A stretch of 64,000 nt of DNA from Ancylobacter tetraedralis (lineage in GTDB: Bacteria; Pseudomonadota; Alphaproteobacteria; Rhizobiales; Xanthobacteraceae): assembly GCF_014195655.1 (NCBI RefSeq), contig NZ_JACICD010000002.1, positions 558,001-622,000 on the forward strand, written 5' to 3'. A model generated the notes under the pieces. The model was not told the DNA's origin, made no database searches, and worked only from the letters and a program-made list of their open reading frames with translations. The stretch's first letter is position 1; every line of letters starts with the position of its first letter. Both the position numbers and the translations under genes were made by a program. Positions 53,831 through 64,000 of the stretch are shown here, in pieces.

Positions 53831-54265
53831 ATGCACCACGTTCGGCCGGTCATCGAACACATGTCGATCGGCGTCGCGGATTTCGAGCGCGCGCGCGCCT
53901 TCTATGACGCGGTGCTGGCCCCGCTGGGCTTCGTGCGGGTGATGACGTTCACGGAGGCGGAGGGCGAATCGGCCTGCTGGGGACCTTTGGGCGAATTGCC
54001 CTCGCCCGAGGGCACGCCCGGCGCCGCGCCGTTCTGGATCCAGCATCGGGCGGACACGGTGACGCCGCCGCCCGGCTTCCACCTCTGCTTCATGGCGCCC
54101 TCGCGCATGGCGGTGGACGCGTTCCACGCGGCGGGACTGCGGTTCGGCGGGAGTGACGAGGGCCCGCCCGGCCTGCGTCCGCATTATGGCGAGGGCTATT
54201 ACGCCGCCTTCCTGTTCGATCCCGATGGCTGGAAGATCGAGGCCGTGACCTACACGGATGCGTGA
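53831..54265 (+). CDS. VOC (glyoxalase/bleomycin-resistance fold) family protein
   Basis: A 144-residue single VOC module beginning VIEHMSIGVADFERARAFYDAVL and ending AAFLFDPDGWKIEAVTY, the two ends of the betaalphabetabetabeta repeats. Metal-binding positions are likely the His in EHMSIG and the Glu in KIEAV. A strong AGGAGGAGACG precedes the ATG. It is 9 nt after xerC and probably shares its transcript. Substrate unknown; members include lactoylglutathione lyase-like and dioxygenase enzymes. Confidence 0.9.
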   Translation: MHHVRPVIEHMSIGVADFERARAFYDAVLAPLGFVRVMTFTEAEGESACWGPLGELPSPEGTPGAAPFWIQHRADTVTPPPGFHLCFMAPSRMAVDAFHAAGLRFGGSDEGPPGLRPHYGEGYYAAFLFDPDGWKIEAVTYTDA

Positions 54266-54375
54266 GACAACGGCTTTTATCTTCCCTTAGGTTATTAGCC
54301 ACCGCTGGCGTGCTTTTCATCGCGCCCGCCGGGCGTACACTGGCTGTCATCCGAAGCAGCCAGAGGAGACCACGC

Positions 54376-54507
54376 ATGAAGAAGATTGTGACGGCCCTGT
54401 GCGCCCTGTCCTTCACCGCCGCCCTCTCGGGCGCCGCGCTGGCGGATTGCTACCAGGGCCATGCCTCGGCCAAGCCCCCGGTGGCGACCGACACCAAGGG
54501 CAGCTGA
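54376..54507 (+). CDS. 43-residue secreted small protein
   Basis: A 43-codon gene from ATG 54376 with AGAGGAG at good spacing. Residues 1-23 are a clear signal peptide (KKIVTALCALSFTAALSG, cleavage after ALA). The mature part is only 20 residues, beginning DCYQGHASAKPP. It is followed at once by a strong terminator, so it is a true short transcription unit. The function is unknown. Confidence 0.7.
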   Translation: MKKIVTALCALSFTAALSGAALADCYQGHASAKPPVATDTKGS

Positions 54508-54534
54508 TCCTTCCCCATTCCTCCGCCAAACGCG

Positions 54535-54570
54535 ACGGCCCGGAGAGCGCTCTCCGGGCCGTCGTCGTTT
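54535..54570 (+). terminator. Strong rho-independent terminator
   Basis: A 28-nt perfect palindrome (ACGGCCCGGAGAGC and its complement, 54535-54562) is followed by CGTCGTTTTC. It ends the small secreted protein gene. It may also serve the leftward lpdA, whose stop is at 54619, since the stem is symmetric. Confidence 0.9.
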
Positions 54571-54618
54571 TCATCGCGGGTATGGCGCCGCGTGGGCGCC
54601 GCTTGGGCGCCCACGCGC

Positions 54619-56019
54619 TCACATGTGGATGGCGCGCTTTTCCACCGCCATCGCCGCTTCCTTCACCGCTTCCGAGCGGGTCGGGTGGGCGTGGCAGGTC
54701 CGGGCGAGGTCTTCCGAGGAGCCGCCGAACTCCATCAGCACCGCCGCCTCGTGGATCAGTTCGCCCGCCTCGACGCCGATGATGTGCACGCCGAGCACAC
54801 GGTCGGTGGTCTCGTCCGCCAGCACCTTCACGAAGCCGTCGGTCTCGTCATTGGCCTTGGCGCGGCCATTGGCGAGGAAGGGGAACTTGCCGACCTTGTA
54901 GGCGATGCCGGCCTCCTTCAGTTCCTCCTCGGACTTGCCGACGGAGGCCACTTCCGGAGAGGTGTAGACCACCGCCGGAATGACGTCGTAATTCACATGG
55001 CCGGCCTGCCCGGCCAGCAGTTCGGCGATGGCGACGCCCTCGTCCTCAGCCTTGTGGGCCAGCATCGGGCCGGCGATCGCGTCGCCAATGGCGAAGATGC
55101 CCGGCACGTTGGTGCGGTAATAATGGTCGGTGACGACGCGCCCGCGCTTGTCGGTCTCGACGCCCAGCGCCTCCAGCCCCAGCCCTTCCGTGTAGGGCAC
55201 GCGACCGATGGCGACGAGCACGACGTCGGCCTCCAGCACCTCGGCCGCCCCGCCGGCCGCCGGCTCCACGGAGACCTTGAGCGTCTCGCCGCTGGTATCC
55301 ACGCCCGTCACCTTGGAGCCGAGCTTGAAGGCGACGCCCTGCTTCTGCAGGATGCGCTGGAAGGACTTGGCCACGTCGAGATCCATGCCGGGCAGAATAC
55401 GGTCGAGATATTCGACCACGGTGACCTCGGCACCAACCCGGCGCCACACGCTGCCAAGCTCCAGCCCGATGACGCCCGCGCCCACCACGAGCAGCTTGCC
55501 CGGCACCTTCTCCAGCGCGATGGCGCCGGTGGAGGAGACGACGCGGGTCTCGTCGATGGTGATGCCGGGAAGCTTCGCCACATCCGAGCCGGTGGCGATG
55601 ACGATGGCGGTGGCCTCCAGCGCCTGCGAGCCGCCGGCAGCGAGCGCCACCTCGACCTTTCCGGGCGCCGTGATGGTGGCGGTGCCGTGGAACGTGTCGA
55701 TCTTGTTCTTCTTCATCAGGAAGGCGACACCCTTGGTGTTGCCCTCAACGGCCTGGTCCTTGAAGGCGAGGAAGGCGGCATGGTCGAGCTTCGGCGTGTC
55801 GACCACGATGCCGAGCTTGGCAAAGTTGTGGCTCGCCTCCTCGAACAGGTGCGAGGCGTGCAGCAGCGCCTTGGAGGGGATGCAGCCAATGTTGAGGCAG
55901 GTGCCGCCGAACGTGGCGCGCTTCTCGACCACCGCGACCTTGAGCCCGAGCTGGGCGGCACGAATGGCGCACACATAGCCGCCGGGGCCGGTGCCGATGA
56001 CGACAAGATCGTAGGACAT
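54619..56019 (-). CDS. lpdA: Dihydrolipoyl dehydrogenase (E3)
   Basis: Reoxidises dihydrolipoyl groups of 2-oxoacid dehydrogenases. The 466-residue protein has the FAD motif [19 protein letters not shown], the redox disulfide in [16 protein letters not shown], the NAD motif [15 protein letters not shown], and [20 protein letters not shown]. The catalytic His-Glu pair is in [10 protein letters not shown] near the C-terminus. It is the last gene of the leftward sucA-sucB block, separated from sucB by a LysE-type exporter gene. Confidence 0.97.
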   Translation of the reverse strand: MSYDLVVIGTGPGGYVCAIRAAQLGLKVAVVEKRATFGGTCLNIGCIPSKALLHASHLFEEASHNFAKLGIVVDTPKLDHAAFLAFKDQAVEGNTKGVAFLMKKNKIDTFHGTATITAPGKVEVALAAGGSQALEATAIVIATGSDVAKLPGITIDETRVVSSTGAIALEKVPGKLLVVGAGVIGLELGSVWRRVGAEVTVVEYLDRILPGMDLDVAKSFQRILQKQGVAFKLGSKVTGVDTSGETLKVSVEPAAGGAAEVLEADVVLVAIGRVPYTEGLGLEALGVETDKRGRVVTDHYYRTNVPGIFAIGDAIAGPMLAHKAEDEGVAIAELLAGQAGHVNYDVIPAVVYTSPEVASVGKSEEELKEAGIAYKVGKFPFLANGRAKANDETDGFVKVLADETTDRVLGVHIIGVEAGELIHEAAVLMEFGGSSEDLARTCHAHPTRSEAVKEAAMAVEKRAIHM

Positions 56020-56048
56020 GGACGCAGCTTCCCTGAATTCGAACGCGG

Positions 56049-56693
56049 TCAGCCCGCCTTCTGGACGGCGAGGCGAAGGCCGAGCAGCACGAAGGTTGCA
56101 CCGGTCAACCGGTTGAACCAGCGGCCACCCGCCGCGAAGCGTGCCCGCACGGCGGGGTTGGTGAAGAACAAGGTGACGCCGGCAAACCAGGCGATGAGCG
56201 CGCTCGCCATGCCGATGCCATAGAGAAAGACCACCGGAACCGGCGTCTCATGGCTCACCATCGCCGAGAACAGCGACAGGAAGAACAGTACCGGCTTCGG
56301 GTTGAGCGCATTGGTGAGGAAGCCCATGCCGAAGCATCCGGCGAGCGAGGCGCCGCGCGCCGCGCCGGCCTCGGCCGCAAAGGACGCCTCGTTGAACGCC
56401 ATCGGCTTCTCGAAGAAGGAGCGGATGCCGAGATAGACGAGATAGCCGACGCCCAGCCACTTGATCAGCGCGAACAGCGCCAGCGACTGGGAGACGATGA
56501 GCCCGATGCCGAGGATGGTGTAGGAGATGTGGAAGAGCAGCGAGGCGCCGATGCCGAAGCTGGTGATGAGCGCCGCCTTGCGGCCATGCACCACGCTCTG
56601 GCGCACGACGAGGGCGAAATCCGCCCCCGGCGCCACGATAACCACCGCGAACACGGCCATCAGCGCCGCGAATTCGCTCACATAGCTCATCAC
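56049..56693 (-). CDS. LysE/RhtB-family exporter
   Basis: A 214-residue, six-helix amino acid exporter family protein. [23 protein letters not shown] near the start is the LysE/RhtB signature, then [19 protein letters not shown]. Starts at ATG 56693 or 56690. It is wedged between sucB (25 nt upstream) and lpdA (29 nt downstream), an unusual place for an exporter, and is probably read on the same messenger. Substrate is likely an amino acid or small metabolite. Confidence 0.9.
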   Translation of the reverse strand: MMSYVSEFAALMAVFAVVIVAPGADFALVVRQSVVHGRKAALITSFGIGASLLFHISYTILGIGLIVSQSLALFALIKWLGVGYLVYLGIRSFFEKPMAFNEASFAAEAGAARGASLAGCFGMGFLTNALNPKPVLFFLSLFSAMVSHETPVPVVFLYGIGMASALIAWFAGVTLFFTNPAVRARFAAGGRWFNRLTGATFVLLGLRLAVQKAG

Positions 56694-56718
56694 ATCCTCC
56701 GCGTGCCCGATCTGCGGA

Positions 56719-57987
56719 TCACAGATCCAGCACCAGCCGGGTCGGGTCCTCCAGCGCTTCCTTGACGCGGACGAGGAAGGTCACCGCGCCCTTGCCGTCG
56801 ACGATGCGGTGATCGTAGCTCAGCGCCAGATACATCATCGGGCGGATGACGATCTGGCCCTTCACCACGACGGGCCGCTCCTCGATGCGGTGCATGCCGA
56901 GAATGCCGGACTGCGGCGCGTTGAGGATCGGGGTCGACATCAGCGAGCCGTAGATGCCGCCATTGGTGATGGTGAAGGTGCCGCCCTGCAGGTCCTCGAT
57001 GCCGAGCTTGCCGTCGCGCGCCTTGCGACCATAGCCGGCAATGGCCTTCTCGATGCCTGCGATGGACAGCGTGTCGGCATCGCGCACCACCGGCACGACG
57101 AGACCCTTGTCGGTGCCGACCGCGATGCCGATATTGTAGTAGTTCTTGTAGACGAGGTCCTGCCCGTCAATCTCGGCATTGACCTCGGGCACGTCCTTCA
57201 GGGCCTGGATGACGGCCTTGGAGAAGAAGCCCATGAAGCCGAGCTTCACGCCGTGCTTCTTCTCGAACACGTCCTTGTACTGCGCGCGCAGGCTCATCAC
57301 CGCCGACATGTCGACATCGTTGAAGGTGGTGAGCATGGCGGCGCTGTTCTGCGCGTCCTTCAGCCGCCGGGCGATGGTCTGGCGCAGCTTGGTCATCTTC
57401 ACCCGCTCCTCGCGCACGGCATCGGCCGGCACGGAGGGAGCGCGCACCGTCACCGGGGCGCTGGCGGCGGGAGCCGGGGCGGCGACGCTGGTGGCGATGG
57501 CGGCGAGCATGTCGCCCTTGGTCACGCGGCTGTCCTTGCCGGAGCCGGCGAGCAGGGCCGGGTTGATGCCCGATTCCGCCGCGAGCTTGGCCACCGCCGG
57601 GCCGTTGGCACCCGCGGGAGCCGCCGCCTGAGCGGGAGCCGCCGGGGCCGCCGCGGGAGCTTCGGTCTTCGCAGCTTCCGCCTTGGGAGCTTCCGCCTTT
57701 ACGGGAGCGGCCGGTGCGGCGGCGGGTGCCGCCTTGGCGCCCGCACCCGCACCCGCACCGATGGAGCCGAGCAGCGCGCCGACACCGACCGTCTCGCCGT
57801 CCTTGGCGATGATCTCGGAGAGCACGCCGGCCGCCGGGGCCGGAACTTCGATCGTGACCTTGTCGGTCTCCAGCTCGACGATCGGTTCATCGGCGGCGAC
57901 CGCCTCGCCAGCCTTCTTGAACCACTTGCCGATAGTTGCCTCGGTGACCGATTCGCCCAGCGTCGGGACGCGGATCTCGGTGGCCAT
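56719..57987 (-). CDS. sucB: Dihydrolipoyllysine-residue succinyltransferase (E2 of 2-oxoglutarate dehydrogenase)
   Basis: Forms the core of the 2-oxoglutarate dehydrogenase complex. The 422 residues comprise one lipoyl domain with the lipoyl Lys in [17 protein letters not shown]. An Ala/Pro-rich linker follows, then a peripheral-subunit-binding domain ([25 protein letters not shown] split as conserved segments). The catalytic domain ends in [16 protein letters not shown] with the active His-Asp. It follows sucA by 62 nt. Confidence 0.97.
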   Translation of the reverse strand: MATEIRVPTLGESVTEATIGKWFKKAGEAVAADEPIVELETDKVTIEVPAPAAGVLSEIIAKDGETVGVGALLGSIGAGAGAGAKAAPAAAPAAPVKAEAPKAEAAKTEAPAAAPAAPAQAAAPAGANGPAVAKLAAESGINPALLAGSGKDSRVTKGDMLAAIATSVAAPAPAASAPVTVRAPSVPADAVREERVKMTKLRQTIARRLKDAQNSAAMLTTFNDVDMSAVMSLRAQYKDVFEKKHGVKLGFMGFFSKAVIQALKDVPEVNAEIDGQDLVYKNYYNIGIAVGTDKGLVVPVVRDADTLSIAGIEKAIAGYGRKARDGKLGIEDLQGGTFTITNGGIYGSLMSTPILNAPQSGILGMHRIEERPVVVKGQIVIRPMMYLALSYDHRIVDGKGAVTFLVRVKEALEDPTRLVLDL

Positions 57988-58049
57988 GCTCTTAATTCCT
58001 CACCGTTTGCCGACCAGATGGCCGGCGCTCCCTCAGGGTATGCGGATCG

Positions 58050-61031
58050 TCAGCCCAGCGCGTCCTGCAGGAACGCCTTGAGTTGCGCAAGATGCTTGGA
58101 CATCAGGCCGGTCGCCGTGGCGGCAGAGGCCGGACGGCCGGTATAGCGCGGCCGCGCCGAGGCGGAGCCGGCCTGTTCCAGCACCCATTCCAGATAGGGC
58201 TGCACGAAGGCCCAGGCGCCCTGGTTCTTCGGCTCTTCCTGGCACCAGGCCACTTCCGCCTGCTTGAAGCGGGAGATTTCCTGCACCAGCGTCTTGAGCG
58301 GGAACGGGTAGAGCTGCTCCACGCGCAGGAGGTAGATATCGTCGGCGCCCCGGCGCTCGCGCTCCTCGTACAGGTCGTAATAGACCTTGCCCGAACACAG
58401 CACGACGCGGCGGATCTCGCTGTCCGGCTTCAGCTTCACCGCCTCGGGGGGCAGGGTCGCCGCGTTGGAGCGGTCGGCATCGTCCCACAGCACGCGGTGG
58501 AAGGTGGTCTGCGGGCCAAGCTGCGCCAGCGTGGAGGTGGCGCGCTTGTGGCGCAGCAGGCTCTTCGGCGTCATCAGGATCAGCGGCTTGCGGAAGTCGC
58601 GCTTCAGCTGACGGCGCAGGGCGTGGAAATAATTCGCCGGCGTCGTCAGGTTGGCGACCTGCATGTTGTCCTCGGCGCACATCTGCAGGAAGCGCTCCAG
58701 GCGGGCCGAGGAATGTTCCGGGCCCTGGCCTTCATAGCCGTGCGGCAGCAGGCAGACGAGGCCCGACATGCGCAGCCACTTGCGCTCGCCCGAGGACAGG
58801 AACTGGTCGAACACCACCTGCGCGCCGTTGGCGAAGTCGCCGAACTGGGCTTCCCACAGGGTCAGCGCGTTCGGCTCGGAGAGCGAGTAGCCATATTCGA
58901 AGCCGAGCACCGCTTCTTCCGAGAGCATCGAGTTGATGACCTCGTACTGGGCCTGCCCCGCGCGCACATGGTTGAAGGGCGTGTAGCGATCCTCGTTCTC
59001 CTGGTCGGTCAGCACGGAGTGGCGCTGCGTGAAGGTGCCGCGCTCGCTGTCCTGGCCGGACAGGCGCACCCGGTTGCCGTCGAGCAGCAGCGTGGTGAAG
59101 GCGAGTGCCTCGGCGGTCGACCAGTCGATGCCCGTGCCGTCCTCCACGATCGCCTTGCGGCGGGCGTCGAGGAAGCGCTGGATGGTGCGGTGGAGGTGGA
59201 AGCCCTCCGGCACGGTGGTGATCTTCTCGCCGATCTCCTTGAGCACGGCGAAATCGACGCCGGTATTGCCGCGGCGCGGATCGTCCTCGCCGGCGGCGGC
59301 CTTGAGGCCCGCCCAGCGCCCGTCCAGCCAGTCGGCCTTGTTGGGCTTGTAGGCCTGGCCGGCCTCGTATTCGCCATCGAGCTTGGAGCGCCACTCGGCG
59401 CGCATGCGGTCGAGCTCGCCCGGCTCGATCACGCCCTCGGCCTCCAGCTTCTTCGAATACAGCTCCAGCGTGGTCGGGTGCTGCTTGATGAGCTTGTACA
59501 TCAGGGGCTGGGTGAAGGCGGGCTCGTCGCCTTCATTGTGGCCGAAGCGGCGGTAGCAGAACATGTCCACCACCACGGGCTTGTGGAAGCGCTGGCGGAA
59601 CTCGGTGGCGATCTTGGCGGCGAAGGTCACGGCTTCCGGGTCGTCGCCATTGGCGTGGAAGATCGGCGCCTCGATGGTCTTGGCGACATCCGAGGGGTAG
59701 GGCGAGGAGCGCGAATTGCCGGGATAGGTGGTGAAGCCGATCTGGTTGTTGATGATGAAGTGGATCGAGCCGCCGGTGCGGTGCCCCTTCAGGCCCGACA
59801 GGCCGAAACACTCGGCCACCACGCCCTGGCCGGCAAAGGCGGCGTCGCCGTGCAGCAGCAGCGGCAGCACCTGGCTGCGCTCGGTATCGCCCAGCTGGTC
59901 CTGCTTGGCGCGCGCCTTGCCCAGCACGACGGGATCGACGATTTCCAGATGCGAGGGATTGGCGGTCAGCGACAGGTGCACCTGGTTGCCGTCGAACTCG
60001 CGGTCCGAGGAGGCGCCGAGATGGTACTTCACGTCGCCCGAGCCCTCGACGTCGTCCGGCGCCCAGGAGCCGCCCTTGAATTCGTGGAACAGCGCGCGGT
60101 GCGGCTTGCCCATTACCTGGGTCAGCACGTTCAGACGGCCGCGATGGGCCATGCCGAACACGACCTCCTTCACGCCGAGATTGCCGCCGCGCTTGATGAT
60201 CTGTTCGAGCGCGGGGATCAGGCTCTCGCCGCCGTCAAGGCCGAAGCGCTTGGTGCCGGTGTAGCGCACGTCGAGGAACTTCTCGAAGCCCTCGGCCTCC
60301 ACCAGCTTGTTGAGGATGGCGCGCTTGCCTTCGCGGGTGAAGGTGATTTCCTTGTCCGGCCCCTCGATGCGCTCCTGGATCCACGCCTTCTCCTCGGGCG
60401 AGGAGATGTGCATGAACTCGACGCCGAGCGTCTCGCAATAGGTGCGCTGGAGAATGGCCACCATCTGGCGCACGGTGGCGAATTCCATGCCGAGCACGTG
60501 GTCGATGAAGATCGGCCGGTCGAGATCGGCTTCGCGGAAGCCGTAGGAGGCGGGGTCGAGCTCGGGCGCGGGGTGCACCGGCTCCAGACCCAGCGGGTCG
60601 AGCTTGGCATGCAGGTGGCCGCGCATGCGGTAGGCGCGGATCATCATCAGCGCCTTGACCGAGTCGCGCGTGGCCTGCTGCACATCGGTCGAGGTCAGTT
60701 CGACGCCAGCCTTCTGCGCCTTCTCGGCGACCTTGGCCTCGACCTTCCTGCCGACCGCCTTCTCGGTCTCGATCCAGTTGCCGTCGAGCGCCGAGACGAG
60801 TTCGCCATTGGCGTGGATCGGCCAGCCGGGCTTCTTCCAGGAGGCGCCGCGCGCGCTCTTCTCGACATCGGCCGGGGCGTCCTTGAGCCCGGCGAAGAAG
60901 GCCTGCCACTCGGCGTCGACCGCGTTCGGGTCGGCCTCGTAGCGGGCGTAGAGATCCTCGATCCAGGCGGCATTGGCGCCGTAGAGGAAGGACGTATTCA
61001 GGAAGGCTTCGTTCAAGTCCGCGCGCGACAT
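58050..61031 (-). CDS. sucA: 2-oxoglutarate dehydrogenase E1 component
   Basis: ThDP-dependent decarboxylase of the complex, 993 residues from ATG 61031, which has AGGAG 7 nt upstream; ATG 61052 is a longer option. The N-terminus SFLYGANAAWIEDLYARYE helps bind E2. Seen are FGMAHRGRLNVLTQVMGK, the ThDP-binding GDAAFAGQGVVAECF and IINNQIGFTT. FCYRRFGHNEGDEPAFTQP and the C-terminal LPHGYEGQGPEHSSARLER follow. Length is normal. It heads sucA-sucB-lysE-lpdA and lacks the sucCD genes that often precede it. Confidence 0.98.
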   Translation of the reverse strand: MSRADLNEAFLNTSFLYGANAAWIEDLYARYEADPNAVDAEWQAFFAGLKDAPADVEKSARGASWKKPGWPIHANGELVSALDGNWIETEKAVGRKVEAKVAEKAQKAGVELTSTDVQQATRDSVKALMMIRAYRMRGHLHAKLDPLGLEPVHPAPELDPASYGFREADLDRPIFIDHVLGMEFATVRQMVAILQRTYCETLGVEFMHISSPEEKAWIQERIEGPDKEITFTREGKRAILNKLVEAEGFEKFLDVRYTGTKRFGLDGGESLIPALEQIIKRGGNLGVKEVVFGMAHRGRLNVLTQVMGKPHRALFHEFKGGSWAPDDVEGSGDVKYHLGASSDREFDGNQVHLSLTANPSHLEIVDPVVLGKARAKQDQLGDTERSQVLPLLLHGDAAFAGQGVVAECFGLSGLKGHRTGGSIHFIINNQIGFTTYPGNSRSSPYPSDVAKTIEAPIFHANGDDPEAVTFAAKIATEFRQRFHKPVVVDMFCYRRFGHNEGDEPAFTQPLMYKLIKQHPTTLELYSKKLEAEGVIEPGELDRMRAEWRSKLDGEYEAGQAYKPNKADWLDGRWAGLKAAAGEDDPRRGNTGVDFAVLKEIGEKITTVPEGFHLHRTIQRFLDARRKAIVEDGTGIDWSTAEALAFTTLLLDGNRVRLSGQDSERGTFTQRHSVLTDQENEDRYTPFNHVRAGQAQYEVINSMLSEEAVLGFEYGYSLSEPNALTLWEAQFGDFANGAQVVFDQFLSSGERKWLRMSGLVCLLPHGYEGQGPEHSSARLERFLQMCAEDNMQVANLTTPANYFHALRRQLKRDFRKPLILMTPKSLLRHKRATSTLAQLGPQTTFHRVLWDDADRSNAATLPPEAVKLKPDSEIRRVVLCSGKVYYDLYEERERRGADDIYLLRVEQLYPFPLKTLVQEISRFKQAEVAWCQEEPKNQGAWAFVQPYLEWVLEQAGSASARPRYTGRPASAATATGLMSKHLAQLKAFLQDALG

Positions 61032-61153
61032 TGTCGGCTCCTGAGGGACCAATGGTCCGATGGAGGCAATTTTCTGCCGGATGTCCGGCTTCGCCGAGGG
61101 CGTTGTCGGACTCCGGTCGCCCCGGACCCTCGGGGCAATGGCTCGATAGAACC

Positions 61154-61181
61154 TATATAGGTCTCGTGTTCACTTCATGAA
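61154..61181 (-). promoter_or_regulatory. Candidate sucA promoter with palindromic -10 region
   Basis: On the minus strand TTCATG (61176-61181) lies 16 bp upstream of TATATA (61154-61159). The -10 is inside a perfect 12-bp palindrome ACCTATATAGGT (61151-61162). This sits about 120 bp before sucA in the otherwise GC-rich 290-nt gap after mdh. The -35 matches the consensus poorly. Confidence 0.4.
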
Positions 61182-61321
61182 TACCGCAGGATTGCGGCAC
61201 GGCGGTGCTCATCGGCAACAGGTCGCTGCGGTCGGCAGCCGCTGCGGCACCCGTCGGGGCGTCGCAGGCGGCATGGCGGAGCGGCGGCGGAACCTTGGCG
61301 GCTCGCCGCGCGCCGGTCAGG

Positions 61322-62410
<1,089 letters not shown>

Positions 62411-62424
62411 CTACGACTTTGCGC

Positions 62425-62449
62425 GTATTCGTTTTGGCATACGAAATAC
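62425..62449. promoter_or_regulatory. Imperfect inverted repeat upstream of mdh
   Basis: GTATTCG and CGAAATAC (one-base bulge) flank TTTTGGCATA in an AT-richer patch between the DUF1003 gene stop and mdh. The location fits an mdh promoter or operator. No regulator can be named. Confidence 0.3.
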
Positions 62450-62456
62450 TGAATGC

Positions 62457-63176
62457 CTAACGTCGGCGTGCCGCCAAGTCTTCCATAAGCTCGATCTGGA
62501 TGGTCTGGATCTCGGTCAGGCGTTCCCACTGATGCGTGAGCATGTGATCGATCTTCTCGTGCAGGTGCCGGATTTCCAGCTCGGCCTTGAGATTGACCCG
62601 ATAGTCGTTTTCCGAACGCAACCGGTCTTTCGACTCCTGCCGTTTCTGGCTCATCATGATGACCGGCGCCTGCAGCGCGGCGATGCAGGACAGCACGAGA
62701 TTGAGCAAAATGAAGGGGTAGGGGTCGAACCCGCCGACTAGGCCGAGGATGTTCAGCGCCATCCAGATGTTGATGAACACCATGAAGGAGATGATGAAGG
62801 TCCAGCTGCCGCCGAACGAGGCAATGGCGTCCGCCGCCTGCTCGCCGAAGGTGCGGTGCTGGTCGATTTCCGCCTCGACATTGGCGGTGAGGATGTCGTT
62901 CTGCGCGAGGCTGTCGATGACGTCATGGTCGAGCTGGGTGAGGTCGCCGCGCTCGGCCTGCAGGGTCGCGGCGATGTAGGCGGCCCTCTCCCGCGCCAGC
63001 GCCGGGCGGGAGATGTATGCGTCCGGCGCAATGCCGGGATGCGCGGCGCGTATATGATCGGCCAGCGCGGGGCGCAGCATGTCGAGCTGGACGGCATCGC
63101 GCTGGGAAACGATCTTTCCCGTCAGTGCGCAGCTATGCTCCCGCAACTCGTTTCCGTGATGATGTCGACTGCTCAT
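62457..63176 (-). CDS. DUF1003 membrane protein
   Basis: A 239-residue protein of the DUF1003 family. The first about 120 residues are soluble. Two closely spaced membrane helices follow, reading WTFIISFMVFINIWMALNI and YPFILLNLVLSCIAALQAPVI. The family hallmark MMSQKRQESKDRLRSENDYRVNLKAE starts right after the second. The C-terminus is a helical, coiled-coil-like tail. No function is established for the family. It precedes mdh on the same strand by 157 nt. Confidence 0.9.
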   Translation of the reverse strand: MSSRHHHGNELREHSCALTGKIVSQRDAVQLDMLRPALADHIRAAHPGIAPDAYISRPALARERAAYIAATLQAERGDLTQLDHDVIDSLAQNDILTANVEAEIDQHRTFGEQAADAIASFGGSWTFIISFMVFINIWMALNILGLVGGFDPYPFILLNLVLSCIAALQAPVIMMSQKRQESKDRLRSENDYRVNLKAELEIRHLHEKIDHMLTHQWERLTEIQTIQIELMEDLAARRR

Positions 63177-63249
63177 GAGCCCACGCGCTGGTGATGGAGA
63201 GGCGGAACCACAGAAGAAGCCGCGCCGCCGTCCCGATCAAGCCCGCAGG

Positions 63250-64000
63250 TCAGGTTTCGACAAGGCCCGTCGTGTCGCCGGAGGCTTCGGAATCGCCGCG
63301 GCCGTGCGGACGCGCAATATAGTCGCTGGAGCGCATCTCATGCAGGCGCGAGACGGTGCGTGCCCATTCGAACGCTTCCGCCCCTTCCGTGCCGAGATAG
63401 AGATCCTCCGGCTCGGCCGCGGCGGAGGCGACCAGCTTGACGCCCTTCTCGTAGAACTCGTCGATCAGCGTGATAAAGCGCTTGGCCTCGTTGCGCCGGT
63501 CCTGGTCGAGCTGGGGAATGTGGTCGATCACCACCGTGTGGTAGGCGCGCGCGATGCGCAGATAGTCCGAGGCGCCGAGCGCCGCGGCGCACAGGTCCTC
63601 GAAGCTGAAGCGCGCCGCCCCGCCGCCCGCGCGCGGCACGCGGATGATGCGGCCGGCGGAACTGATGCTGGCGGGCGCGCCGCCATCATTGCCGGCGATG
63701 CGATGCCAGATCTTCTCCATCTCGCGGTCGATCTGCGCCATGGAATGGTCGTCGTCGGGCACGAACCAGATCCGCACGCCGCCAAGCTTTTCCATGCGGT
63801 AGTCGGTGGGCGACTCGATACGCACCACCTCCATGTGTTTCTCGATCATGGCGATGAAGGGCAGGAACAGCGCCCGGTTGAGGCCGCCCTTGTAGAGATC
63901 TTCCGGCGCCACGTTGGAGGTGGCGACGATGACGACGCCGAGGTCGAACAGCTTCTCGAACAGCCGGCCCAGGATCATCGCATCGGCGATGTCGGTGACG
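63250..64000 (-). CDS. zapE: ZapE/AFG1-family P-loop ATPase (N-terminus outside window)
   Basis: The frame is open from the stop at 63250 to base 64000, continuing past the edge, so only the C-terminal about 250 residues are present. TDIADAMILGRLFEKLF, VVIVATSNVAPEDLY, LNRALFLPFIAMIEKHM, YHTVVIDHIPQLDQD and EAKRFITLIDEFYEKGVKLV are the ZapE/Afg1 arrangement after Walker B. The ATPase promotes cell division under stress in E. coli and is the mitochondrial Afg1 relative. In Alphaproteobacteria it commonly lies upstream of mdh. Confidence 0.93.
   Translation of the reverse strand, partial: VTDIADAMILGRLFEKLFDLGVVIVATSNVAPEDLYKGGLNRALFLPFIAMIEKHMEVVRIESPTDYRMEKLGGVRIWFVPDDDHSMAQIDREMEKIWHRIAGNDGGAPASISSAGRIIRVPRAGGGAARFSFEDLCAAALGASDYLRIARAYHTVVIDHIPQLDQDRRNEAKRFITLIDEFYEKGVKLVASAAAEPEDLYLGTEGAEAFEWARTVSRLHEMRSSDYIARPHGRGDSEASGDTTGLVET

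Noticed and set aside
58083..61160. 1025-codon plus-strand frame over sucA
   Set aside because: Antisense shadow of a conserved housekeeping gene.

Overview
The window is high-GC bacterial DNA. It carries housekeeping blocks typical of Alphaproteobacteria: sdhC-sdhD-sdhA...sdhB, mdh...sucA-sucB...lpdA, divergent priA and xerC, zapE, a DUF2161 nuclease-fold gene and a short HNH gene. Together these suggest Hyphomicrobiales, possibly Xanthobacteraceae. That placement is inferred from gene content only. I saw no tRNA, rRNA, CRISPR array, insertion sequence or prophage.

Bases 1-19216 are a surface-polysaccharide locus. It makes GDP-L-fucose (gmd, fcl), UDP-galactose (galE) and UDP-glucuronate (ugd). 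It also has four to five glycosyltransferases, one of them fused to a WcaF-like acetyltransferase. A polysaccharide pyruvyl transferase, a Wzy-like polymerase and a Wzx-like flippase complete the set. This resembles the chemistry of colanic acid (fucose, galactose, glucuronate, acetyl, pyruvyl). A priming transferase and Wza/Wzc export proteins are not in view, and the locus runs off the left edge. Embedded in it is an unusual two-gene unit: an NAD-dependent epimerase/dehydratase followed by a MenD-like thiamine-diphosphate enzyme.

Bases 19217-33551 are a catecholate siderophore island. A forward operon encodes a periplasmic binding protein, a YncE-like beta-propeller, isochorismate synthase, DHB-AMP ligase, a stand-alone isochorismatase, a separate aryl carrier protein, an EntF-like C-A-PCP-TE synthetase and DHB dehydrogenase. 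The synthetase adenylation pocket reads as serine-specific. Convergent to it are an ABC ATPase and a single FecCD-type permease, and divergent from these is an IroE/Fes-like esterase. This predicts an enterobactin-type (DHB-Ser)n product. The TonB receptor, phosphopantetheinyl transferase, MbtH partner and exporter are not in the window.

Bases 33552-39429 hold dsbB, a TTG-initiated HNH gene behind a leader palindrome, a small serine esterase, an envelope M23 peptidase and a secreted LpqC-like esterase. Bases 39430-45149 hold the succinate dehydrogenase genes, interrupted between sdhA and sdhB by a foreign-looking methyltransferase, and then gluQ.

Bases 45150-54570 are mixed: a secreted phosphodiesterase, a spermidine-synthase-like protein, a DUF2161 protein, an AEC transporter, an ACT-like small protein, a collagen-like lipoprotein, priA, xerC, a VOC protein and a 43-residue secreted peptide with a strong terminator. 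Bases 54619-64000, all on the minus strand, carry the TCA block mdh-sucA-sucB-(LysE exporter)-lpdA, without sucCD, preceded by a DUF1003 protein and a partial zapE.
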